DNA from: Zoogloea sp.
Lineage (GTDB): Bacteria; Pseudomonadota; Gammaproteobacteria; Burkholderiales; Rhodocyclaceae
NCBI RefSeq assembly: GCF_028689785.1
Contig: NZ_JAQVCN010000016.1
Coordinates: 1 to 64,000 of the forward strand
Direction of reading: 5' to 3'
Length of the DNA: 64,000 bases
The notes beneath the pieces were generated by a model. That model was given only the letters and a program-made list of their open reading frames with translations, had not been told where the DNA came from and ran no database searches. A program made the position numbers and the translations under genes. Below, piece by piece: positions 19,186 to 27,203 of the stretch. Position 1 is the first letter of the stretch, and every line of letters begins with the position of its first letter.

Positions 19186-19785
19186 CTATCTCTCCCTCTC
19201 TAACGGGCTCACCCAGTGATTTCCAACACACCCAGGTTGCCTATTTGGACCTACCGCTCTTGCAGGAAAACCTACAACTGTGGAGTTTTCCATCACATCA
19301 CCTTCAACGACGGCACCGGCGCCTACTATGCAATTAGTACCAATAGTTACATCTTCGACAATACACACGCCAGGCCCGATGTAAACGTTGTCATCAATCG
19401 ACGCAGCTTTGCCATGATTGCTGCCCACCGTTAAAAACTGAGAAAAATTGCAATTATTCCCTATTTGTGCAGCAGGGCTAATAATTAGTGGCATTCCATG
19501 CCCAAGATGCAACCCATAGCCAACTTAACCTCTAGAGGAATATGAACCCCATAGGCATTGCTTTTCCAACGGTGCATCCACTTCCCAATCATTTTAGGAC
19601 CAGGAACATTTGACTTCGCTGCGCAAAACCAAAATGAATAATTAAATTCTCTATTCAAGAAGTACGCACCAACAAAGGTTTTAAACCGAATACTTCCGTA
19701 ATATCTATAAAGGTCACTTGAAAAAAATCAACCAACCCCGAAACTCTAAAACTGTCTTCTCCCAAAGCGTACATTTATCCACCAT
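19186..19785 (-). pseudogene. Serine acetyltransferase-like O-acetyltransferase, broken by two frameshifts
   Basis: The hexapeptide-repeat half (19186-19512) is open: LHLGHGMPLIISPAAQIG, NNCNFSQFLTVGSNHG, then VYIGPGVCIVEDVTIG, as in CysE-like sugar O-acetyltransferases. Upstream, a second frame reads SSDLYRYYGSIRFKTFVGAY and then NAYGVHIPLEVK, the expected family N-terminal half. The likely start ATG at 19785 overlaps the ABC transporter stop (TAATG). Joining the parts needs one base removed in a run of seven A (19721-19727 on the plus strand) and one base added near 19522-19527, giving about 199 residues, close to the family length of about 190. Either a recent pseudogene or assembly errors at short runs. 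Intact, it would O-acetylate a sugar of the polymer. Confidence 0.75.
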
Positions 19786-21539
19786 TACTGCTTCACACTT
19801 AAAAATGAAATATCTCTTCTCTGACACATACCATCAGCAACCTCATATATTGAATCACAAGGAGCCAGTGTCGAAAGTCGGTGAGCAATGACAACAACCG
19901 TTAATTTATCGTCCAGTTTAAATATGGCATCCATTACAAGACTCTCTGTCTTGGAATCCAGGGCGCTCGTAGCCTCATCCAAAACGAGCAGATCAGGTTT
20001 TCGGTAAAGAGCTCGCGCAATCCCAAGTCGTTGTCGTTGCCCTCCAGATAGTTTGACTCCACGCTCTCCGACCATCGTACTGAACCCCTCTGGCATTTGC
20101 TCTATCGCATCAAGGACCTGAGCCTTTTCTGCAGCCCAGCGGACTCTATCCATATTAATTTTTAATCGGGGGACTCCAAAAGCTATATTTTCCGCCAAAG
20201 AGGCATCCGAAAGAAATATCTGCTGAGGAACATGTGCAATTCTCTTCCGCCATTCAAGCCTGCCCCCTGCATCCAGCTTTACTCCGTCGATCATAAGTCC
20301 CCCTGACGTAGGGGCAAGCAAGCCCATCAGGATATCGATAAGCGTGCTCTTACCACTCCCTGTCTTCCCAACAAAACCAACACGCTCGCCTCTCTTAATA
20401 TGGAGATCAATACTATCCAAAACAGCTCGACTAGCCCCTGGGTATCGGAATGCGGTTTTGTCAAAATCGATTGAGTGTTCAAAGCACAAATTATTACTGT
20501 GCCCATCTATCTGAAAATACTCAGAAGGGATTGTTCTATCCAAAAATGAAGCTACGTTTTCAAGTGAGCGGTAATTACTTCGCACACTTGTCCAACCGTA
20601 AAATATTTGCTGCAACTGCGGAAACAAGCGCATCGCCCCCAACCCCATCGCAGATAACATTGGAATGGCATTGTTAACGTTTCCCTCTGATGAGCTTGAA
20701 AAGACAGCTACGAGAGCAATAAGAATCAAAATTACGGATTCAATCATGAACCTAGGAGCCGCACTTAGAAAAGCACTAGAGATCTGAGCCTTCCTCAATT
20801 CAACATCCACCACTGAAAAACTTCCCACGAAAATTTTCTGGGCGTTCTCCAGGAGAACGTCCCGAATCCCTCCGAGCCCCTCTTGGATGGCTTTGATCCT
20901 TGATGTTTGAACCTCGGCAATAACCACACTATTTTGATGAAGGCGCACACGCGTCAGCAAAATAACAAATAAATAAGAAAATGCAATAGCACTGCCTGCC
21001 ACAACCGCCACAAAATGATCAATCGCGATCAAAGAACCCACAATTGCAATTGAAATAACCAATGAAACTGCGCAATTAAGAACGGGCAATAAGACGTTAA
21101 AAATTGAGCTATTACACTTATCAATGCACGCTAGAAACTCACTACTATTGCTATTAACGTGATACACATATGGTTGATAAAGATGGTTCTCATAAGCTTT
21201 AACACTTATTTCGTGCCCAACACCAAAAGCAAACCGCAATACCAAATAACTCAACCCCGCCCTAAACCCCCCAGAAATAACGACAATTGCACAGAACAAT
21301 ACTGCCCATGCAAGAGTTGAGCGAGGAAGAAAGTCTAAAAATCCGAATTGCTCAAGAAATCCTCCGTCATGAACGACACTAGAATCAATTGAAGATCCGG
21401 AGTTCACAACAAGAGACATAAATGGAACAATGGAACCTAATGTGAGCATTTCCAGCACAGCTCCAATAACCATCAAAAAAAACAACACCACCAACTGTTT
21501 TTTTCGCCGATTCGGAATGTTTTTCCAGAAATCTATCAT
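19785..21539 (-). CDS. ABC transporter, membrane plus ATPase domains (PglK-like flippase)
   Basis: A 584-residue half-transporter: an N-terminal transmembrane domain (about residues 1-320, six hydrophobic segments) fused to an ATPase with Walker A GKTGSGKST, Q-loop region HVPQQIFL, signature LSGGQRQRLGIARAL, Walker B LLVLDEATSALD and H-loop VIAHRLST. The start MIDFWKNIPNRRKKQL resembles PglK/lipid-oligosaccharide flippases more than MsbA. With no Wzx in the cluster, it probably flips the undecaprenyl-linked repeat unit across the inner membrane. ATG at 21539 is chosen over TTG at 21551. AT-rich. Its stop overlaps the acetyltransferase start. Confidence 0.88.
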   Translation of the reverse strand: MIDFWKNIPNRRKKQLVVLFFLMVIGAVLEMLTLGSIVPFMSLVVNSGSSIDSSVVHDGGFLEQFGFLDFLPRSTLAWAVLFCAIVVISGGFRAGLSYLVLRFAFGVGHEISVKAYENHLYQPYVYHVNSNSSEFLACIDKCNSSIFNVLLPVLNCAVSLVISIAIVGSLIAIDHFVAVVAGSAIAFSYLFVILLTRVRLHQNSVVIAEVQTSRIKAIQEGLGGIRDVLLENAQKIFVGSFSVVDVELRKAQISSAFLSAAPRFMIESVILILIALVAVFSSSSEGNVNNAIPMLSAMGLGAMRLFPQLQQIFYGWTSVRSNYRSLENVASFLDRTIPSEYFQIDGHSNNLCFEHSIDFDKTAFRYPGASRAVLDSIDLHIKRGERVGFVGKTGSGKSTLIDILMGLLAPTSGGLMIDGVKLDAGGRLEWRKRIAHVPQQIFLSDASLAENIAFGVPRLKINMDRVRWAAEKAQVLDAIEQMPEGFSTMVGERGVKLSGGQRQRLGIARALYRKPDLLVLDEATSALDSKTESLVMDAIFKLDDKLTVVVIAHRLSTLAPCDSIYEVADGMCQRRDISFLSVKQ

Positions 21540-21760
21540 TATCTTTACCAAAAAAACCGTACCATTACATTACACAATAAAGAAAGGCAGAACCCGCAGT
21601 CGCGTTTAAAGCTCAAGTACTTGACATGCACTCACAATGACAGCAAAAAACTCCTCAGAGCGTTTTCCCCGTTAATCTCACATATGCGAAAAAACCCTCT
21701 TAATCTTTAGTTACCTCCCCCACCAAAAAATAGGAAATGGAGGATACGCCGCCAATAATG

Positions 21761-22792
21761 CTACTCAGAAATCAGCGATTGGACGTACCATGGCATAGCG
21801 ACGTTTATACCCACCTGAATATCAAATTGCGGCTCATAACCTAGCAGCCCGGTAGCTTTGCCAATGTCAGCCTGCGAATGACGTACATCGCCATTACGAA
21901 AGTCTCGCTTAACAGCCAGCTTTCTATAATCAATACCGTTATCGACCAAAGCCTGCTGTAACGCACTGAAGAGCTGGTTCAAGGTGGTTCGATCCCCCAC
22001 CGCAACGTTGTAAACCTGATTACGTGCAGCCGGATCAAGAGTCGTTGCCGCCAACAGATTGGCCTGGACGGTGTTCTCGATAAAGCAGAAATCGCGGCTG
22101 GTTTCACCATCCCCATTGATGAAGACATCGTCGCCCTGAATCATTGCGGCAGTCCATTTGGGGATCACGGCGGCGTAGGCTCCATTTGGATCCTGACGCT
22201 TTCCAAACACGTTGAAATAGCGCAGGCCAATGGTCGCGAAGCCGTAGCTGCGCGCAAACACGTCGGCGTAGAGTTCGTTCACGTATTTTGTGACCGCATA
22301 GGGCGACAGCGGCTTGCCGATCACCTCTTCTACTTTGGGTAGGCCGGGATGATCACCATAGGTGGAACTACTGGCCGCGTAGGTAAAGCTCTGTACACCC
22401 GCATCGCGCGCAGCAACAAGCATGTTGAGAAAGCCGTCGATGTTCGTCGCGTTGCTGGTGATCGGATCATCCAGCGAGCGCGGCACCGAACCAAGGGCCG
22501 CCTGATGCAAAACGTAATCCACGCCCTCGCAGGCCCTGCGGCAGTCGTCCAGCTTGCGGATGTCGCCTTCAATGAATTGAAAACGTGCCCACTGATCGGC
22601 CGAAACCAGCGAACGCACTTCATCAAGGTTGTATTGATGGCCCGTGGCAAAGTTGTCGAGACCGACGACTCGCTGGTCCAGCATGAGCAGGGTTTCGAGC
22701 AGGTTGCTGCCAATGAAACCCGCCACGCCAGTGACAAGCCAGGTTCTGGGATTTGTGCGAAGGGTCGATTGAAGCGTCTCGTAGGGGGTCAT
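21761..22792 (-). CDS. tviC: UDP-N-acetylglucosamine 4-epimerase (TviC/WbpP type)
   Basis: Interconverts UDP-GlcNAc and UDP-GalNAc (or the corresponding uronic acids). The 343-residue extended SDR protein has the NAD loop [30 protein letters not shown], the catalytic AASSSTYGD and the [12 protein letters not shown] Tyr-Lys pair. The GSVPRS block and roughly 20-residue N-terminal extension before the Rossmann fold are typical of WbpP/TviC rather than GalE. It pairs logically with the TviB-like dehydrogenase at 4.9-6.1 kb. It is separated from the ABC gene by about 220 AT-rich bases and from wzc by 78 bases. Confidence 0.92.
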   Translation of the reverse strand: MTPYETLQSTLRTNPRTWLVTGVAGFIGSNLLETLLMLDQRVVGLDNFATGHQYNLDEVRSLVSADQWARFQFIEGDIRKLDDCRRACEGVDYVLHQAALGSVPRSLDDPITSNATNIDGFLNMLVAARDAGVQSFTYAASSSTYGDHPGLPKVEEVIGKPLSPYAVTKYVNELYADVFARSYGFATIGLRYFNVFGKRQDPNGAYAAVIPKWTAAMIQGDDVFINGDGETSRDFCFIENTVQANLLAATTLDPAARNQVYNVAVGDRTTLNQLFSALQQALVDNGIDYRKLAVKRDFRNGDVRHSQADIGKATGLLGYEPQFDIQVGINVAMPWYVQSLISE

Positions 22793-22870
22793 GCCTTGGT
22801 ACCGTTGTTATTACCGTTGCAGCGTTACAAACGTATTTACTTGTGTTGAGGCGAACAAGCGCGGGAGGCG

Positions 22871-25102
22871 TTATTTGTATTTGTAGCTGTACACGTAGCC
22901 CTGATAGCCGTATCGATAGCGCTGGCGGCTCATATCCATATCGTTGAACACCACCCCCTTTACATGCACGCCAGACTGGGCGAGACGCTTGACAGCCTGC
23001 TCCATCTCACGCATTGGGTGCGTCTCGGATCGAACAACCATCAAGGTGGCGCCCACGTGACGGCCGATGATCGCCGCGTCGGAAACTGCCAGCACAGGCG
23101 GAGCATCGACAATCACTACGTCAAAGCTCTCTTCAAGCGCATGTAGCAAGAGTGCGAAACGCGGATGCATCAGCAACTCGGATGGATTGGGTGGGATGTG
23201 ACCGGTGGTGACAATGGATAGACCACTCAGCACCGTCGTGCGAAGGACGTCGACAACGGCTATCGACCCTGCGACAAACTCGGAAACCCCCCCCTCTCTC
23301 GCCATTCCGAACTCCTTATGGATATGGCCCTTACGCAAATCTGCATCAACTACTACAACTCGCTTACCGGAATGGGCCAGTACCGCGCCAAGATTTCGGG
23401 AAAGAAAACTCTTGCCGACCCCCGGCGTTGGTCCGGTAATCAGGATTGATCGATGATTGGAATCAAGCAACGCAAAGTGCAAAGTAGTGCGTAGACCGCG
23501 TAAACTTTCAACCGCTTCGTCATCCGGATCAACGACTGCAAGCAGCTTACCGCCCCCATCCCCTGTTGAAGCGCTCTTGGCAAGGTTGAGCTCAACCTTG
23601 CTGCGCGGGACGGTAGCAAAAACAGGAAGACCAAGCTCCTTCTCTATCCTGTCAGGATCATCAACCGTTACACGTAGGCTGCGTGCAATCCAAACGGTAA
23701 GAAGACCCACCACAAGGCCAAGGACTCCGCTGACGAGCATGATCAACGCTTTGCGCGGTGCTACAGGCCCAGCGGCGGTGATAGCATTATCGATCACGCG
23801 CACATCACCCACCGTTCCTGCCCGAGCTACACGAAGCTGCTGCGCATTGTTCAGCAGATCTGTATAGAGAACAGTAGCGACTTCAACATCACGCTTCAGA
23901 CGCAATGCCGTCTGCTGAGTGTCGGGCAGTTTGGATACATCCCCGTCTAATGATGAGCGCCGGCCGCGAAGCCGTGAAATCTGCGAGTCAATGGCCTGAA
24001 CCTGCGGGTGCTCAGGAGTGAAAAGTTGGCGCAGCTCATCACGCCTGTTCTGGAGTTTGAGGAGTTCATCCTCAAGCGAGACAACGGAGTCGAGTACAGT
24101 CTTAGTCTCATGCTCCAGATCCACAGATCCGCGCCCCTGGCGATAGCGGTTATAGGCCGCCTCCGCGGAGTCCATTTGCGCCTTGAGCTTGGGGAGCTGG
24201 GAATCCAGAAAGGCGAGCGTTTTCTCTGCCTCTGCAGAACGATATTCAACGTTCTGCCCCACATAAGCATTCAAGATTTCACCAAGAACAGTAGATGCAC
24301 GAACAGGATCGGAGTCACGGAGAGCCAACTCAACGACTCCCGACCCCCGCGCACGCTCCTTAACTTCAAGTTGGCCATTCAGTGCATTGATTGCCGCTTC
24401 CCGGGTGCTCGCGTAAAGCACGAACTCGGTACCGGGGCGGGCTTTGAGCTCATTAACAAACATGGTCATACTGCCCCCCTTCGAGAGCTCCCCAACTTGA
24501 CCAGTCACCAGCACGTCGCCCGCCGCATTTGTAACTTTATAGGCACCGGACTGACCAGCAACCAGGGTAAGTTCACCGCCACTCCGTTCTTTGCCGAACT
24601 CGAGGCTGCCGACAACAATACGCTCACCACCCCAAGCAAATTGCCCAAGACCAAGTATCGGATCGGCGAGTTCCTGCGCGCTATGCCCCCGAGCCAACGC
24701 ACGTCCGAGCATCGGCGCGTAGCGAGGCTCTGCTCTGACAGTGAGGTTGAGGCGATCAACCACTCTCCCAAGAATCATTCGCGAACGTAGAATCTCAAGC
24801 TCGGCAACGATGGATGAGATGTCTGGCATCACCGACTGAACCCCCTCCAACGCGGCAATGCCCTTCTTGTTCGTCTTGGCTTCGATCTGCAGCAGACCAT
24901 CTGCACGATAAATTGGCGTTGAGACCTGAATGAGCACCACTCCGACCAATAGCGCCACCAGTGTTAGCGCCAGGACCAGCCACTTGAACTCAAGCAGGAT
25001 TGCAACGAGTTCGCCTAGATTAATTCCACCCTCTTCCTTTTCGCCGGCGGCACTCGCGGCCGGGCCGTGTGGATTGAGGTAGTTAGACTGATTCTGAGTC
25101 AT
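22871..25102 (-). CDS. wzc: Polysaccharide copolymerase / tyrosine autokinase (Wzc type)
   Basis: A 743-residue inner-membrane protein that controls chain length and export with Wza and is dephosphorylated by Wzb. An N-terminal Wzz domain with a transmembrane helix (VLALTLVALLVGVVLIQ) is followed by a periplasmic coiled-coil stretch (about 280-420), a second helix (LIMLVSGVLGLVVGLLTVWI), and a cytoplasmic BY-kinase with Walker A GPTPGVGKSF, Walker A' VVVVDADLR and Walker B FDVVIVDAPP. The C-terminus ends in a tyrosine cluster, YRYGYQGYVYSYKYK, the expected autophosphorylation tail. ATG at 25102 (MTQNQSN) is preferred; a TTG 33 bases upstream is also in frame. Confidence 0.95.
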   Translation of the reverse strand: MTQNQSNYLNPHGPAASAAGEKEEGGINLGELVAILLEFKWLVLALTLVALLVGVVLIQVSTPIYRADGLLQIEAKTNKKGIAALEGVQSVMPDISSIVAELEILRSRMILGRVVDRLNLTVRAEPRYAPMLGRALARGHSAQELADPILGLGQFAWGGERIVVGSLEFGKERSGGELTLVAGQSGAYKVTNAAGDVLVTGQVGELSKGGSMTMFVNELKARPGTEFVLYASTREAAINALNGQLEVKERARGSGVVELALRDSDPVRASTVLGEILNAYVGQNVEYRSAEAEKTLAFLDSQLPKLKAQMDSAEAAYNRYRQGRGSVDLEHETKTVLDSVVSLEDELLKLQNRRDELRQLFTPEHPQVQAIDSQISRLRGRRSSLDGDVSKLPDTQQTALRLKRDVEVATVLYTDLLNNAQQLRVARAGTVGDVRVIDNAITAAGPVAPRKALIMLVSGVLGLVVGLLTVWIARSLRVTVDDPDRIEKELGLPVFATVPRSKVELNLAKSASTGDGGGKLLAVVDPDDEAVESLRGLRTTLHFALLDSNHRSILITGPTPGVGKSFLSRNLGAVLAHSGKRVVVVDADLRKGHIHKEFGMAREGGVSEFVAGSIAVVDVLRTTVLSGLSIVTTGHIPPNPSELLMHPRFALLLHALEESFDVVIVDAPPVLAVSDAAIIGRHVGATLMVVRSETHPMREMEQAVKRLAQSGVHVKGVVFNDMDMSRQRYRYGYQGYVYSYKYK

Positions 25103-25173
25103 GGGATACCGTTGGAACTCTTTTTCGCAATTCAAATGGACTTTTGAAGCCGCGTGTACGAGGCGGGCTGCTC

Positions 25174-26448
25174 TTATTGGGCGGGCGTGCTAGGCACTGA
25201 GATCACCGACGTTCCGTTACGGCTGTTGCTAAGCAGCGGGAACTGGATGGCATTGATGCTGTTCAACAATGTCGTAGTCGGAAGGATGTTTGCGACCACG
25301 CGGTTCCACCGGGCCAGATCAGAAACATCCACATAGACGACATCACGTGGCAACAAGGGGAAGCGCTCTGCCAGCAGCAAGGCGTCAGGAGACCCTGCAT
25401 TGAGATGGAAGAGCTCCGGCTTCCCCTCTCCACTTCTCATCACGTAAATCCAGTTGGCCGCCGATGTGTACGCGTTGAGAAATCCAGCGTCGCTCAACGC
25501 CTCCGCCAGCGTCGAACGACGCTTGTTCATAATGTATGAGCCCGGCTTTGTGACCTCTCCCAAGACGAATATCTTGTTGAGTTGTCGATCAGGTACATTG
25601 ACGATGTCCCCAGGCTGAAGGAGAACGTTCTGAGATACGTCTCCGTCTTCATAAAGAGCTTGGACATCGACGCGATACGTTTTTCCGGAACGAGTCAACA
25701 ACACATTTCCGTGGTCCGCTTCATCAGAGAAGCCACCAGCTCGGCTGACGGCCTCAAGGACAGTCATCGGAATATCGTTGATTGCTTGAAGCCCCGGGTT
25801 CTTAACTTCACCGACGATATACACACGCTTACTGCGAAAGACGACAACACGGACATCCAGTTGAACCCTTTCGATTACCTTGGAAAGCCGCTTTGCTAGT
25901 ACATCACGCAACTCCCGCACACTCAACCCAGCGACCTTCATGGTTCCAACGTAGGGGTAAAAGATTGACCCGTCGTCCGAGATTAGTGTCCCCGATGATT
26001 CCGCTGAACGATACGACCCGGCAGGAATGGTGAGCTCTGGGTGATCCCAGACGGTGACATTGATGACATCGCCCGGCCCGAGCTTGTAGTCGGCGTTCTG
26101 AAGTCCAAAGTCTGGAGGGGCTGAGCGCACTGCCGCAGTTTGCCCGCCAAGCGCCCCCGTCCGAAATTGAACTTGCCCGGACTTCAACTGTTCGATAACG
26201 AGCTCTGCTGTAATCTGCTTGACTGCTACGTTCTCAGGTACAGCCTCCTGATTTCGTACAACCGGCAGTTTTACAGCCGACTCCTCTGTGACACGCATGC
26301 TCATCGCGGACGTGCCCGGAATGATCGAACACGCACTTAGCCCAACGACTGCAGATATCAGCATCGCTGTCTTGGTTGCACGGCGGCACCCACTCCGCGC
26401 CAACACCAATGCTTTGAAAACGGACGAGGTATTACTCACACTCTTCAC
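25174..26448 (-). CDS. wza: Polysaccharide export outer-membrane lipoprotein (Wza type)
   Basis: Forms the outer-membrane export channel for the polymer. The 424-residue protein has a long N-terminal signal with lipobox VGLSAC (Cys about residue 40), then the Poly_export domain with LGPGDVINVTVWDHPEL, followed by SLBB-like domains (RVYIVGEVKNPGLQAINDIP; IFVLGEVTKPGSYIM). It starts with GTG (26448), with another in-frame GTG nine bases on. The C-terminal amphipathic helix expected for Wza is represented by RWNRVVANILPTTTLLNS. wzc follows after 71 bases; upstream are 302 non-coding bases with a palindrome. Confidence 0.95.
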   Translation of the reverse strand: MKSVSNTSSVFKALVLARSGCRRATKTAMLISAVVGLSACSIIPGTSAMSMRVTEESAVKLPVVRNQEAVPENVAVKQITAELVIEQLKSGQVQFRTGALGGQTAAVRSAPPDFGLQNADYKLGPGDVINVTVWDHPELTIPAGSYRSAESSGTLISDDGSIFYPYVGTMKVAGLSVRELRDVLAKRLSKVIERVQLDVRVVVFRSKRVYIVGEVKNPGLQAINDIPMTVLEAVSRAGGFSDEADHGNVLLTRSGKTYRVDVQALYEDGDVSQNVLLQPGDIVNVPDRQLNKIFVLGEVTKPGSYIMNKRRSTLAEALSDAGFLNAYTSAANWIYVMRSGEGKPELFHLNAGSPDALLLAERFPLLPRDVVYVDVSDLARWNRVVANILPTTTLLNSINAIQFPLLSNSRNGTSVISVPSTPAQ

Positions 26449-26750
26449 CTGATCTTTCGTTCCACCATCAGATCCAAAAATCCGTCTGACCCGGGCATTC
26501 GCTAAACAATCGACTCAAAATCACACATCATGGCAGCTAAATACTGTCGCCATTCTCTGCGCAACTCATCACAGCAATTAACAATTAATTGCTTCTATAA
26601 ATCCATAAAAATGGCATCAACAGGCAACTCAACACATCAGCACCTAGGCCGGGCTTTTGGATGATATACAACTTGCACTATGGCGCCCTGGACACATAAC
26701 ACGGAGAACCCTAAACGTCTTTGTACGCTGCGTGTATCGATCAGATTGGC
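26449..26750. other. Non-coding stretch upstream of wza
   Basis: About 300 AT-rich bases between the stop of wzb and the start of wza. No reading frame with coding character was found on either strand. It contains the palindrome at 26574-26592 and probably a second promoter for the wza-wzc part of the cluster, but no clear -35/-10 pair could be assigned. Confidence 0.5.
26574..26592. promoter_or_regulatory. AT-rich palindrome upstream of wza, possible operator
   Basis: GCAATTAA-CAA-TTAATTGC is a perfect 8-base inverted repeat with a 3-base centre, about 125 bases before the wza start. Such a dyad is a plausible binding site for a dimeric regulator, but no regulator gene lies nearby and no second copy was found in the window. 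Confidence 0.4.
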
Positions 26751-27188
26751 TTATAGCCGCTTAACCCACTCGTCAACTCCACCATCTATTAGATCCACCA
26801 CGGTACTCCAGACGGTCCGGCTTCGTTGAAAAGGGTCTGGAACCTCTTGCTTCTGCCAATACCCCAGCAGGAAAGTCTTACCTCTGACTGCGGGGTCAAT
26901 TGCAGCAACTGCATCCCGATGATGCGTCTCCATGACCAGCACAAGGTCTGCCCAACGGCAGAGCTCTCGGGTCGCCTGTTGAGCCACATGAGGCGCGAGA
27001 TCAAGCCCTCGCTGCGCCATCAGACTCACGGCCATACCATCTGCTGACTCACCAACGAGCGCCCCAACACCTGCAGAGCGCACGTCACAACGACGACCAG
27101 CCCTAGTGAGTGAATCCCGAAGGATGTACTCCGCTACAGGGCTGCGACATATGTTGCCCGTGCAGACAACCAGGATGCGCTCATACAA
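26751..27188 (-). CDS. wzb: Low-molecular-weight protein-tyrosine phosphatase (Wzb type)
   Basis: Dephosphorylates the Wzc tyrosine tail, cycling the copolymerase. The 145-residue protein has the catalytic P-loop VCTGNICRSP (C-x5-R) at residues 8-17 and the general-acid loop near the C-terminus as VPDPF. The TTG start at 27188 is preceded by AGGGGA at a good distance; no ATG or GTG fits. It begins 15 bases after the WecA-like gene and precedes wza by about 300 bases, the conserved wzb-wza-wzc set in altered order. Confidence 0.94.
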   Translation of the reverse strand: MYERILVVCTGNICRSPVAEYILRDSLTRAGRRCDVRSAGVGALVGESADGMAVSLMAQRGLDLAPHVAQQATRELCRWADLVLVMETHHRDAVAAIDPAVRGKTFLLGYWQKQEVPDPFQRSRTVWSTVVDLIDGGVDEWVKRL

Positions 27189-27203
27189 TGTGCTTTCCCC
27201 TGA

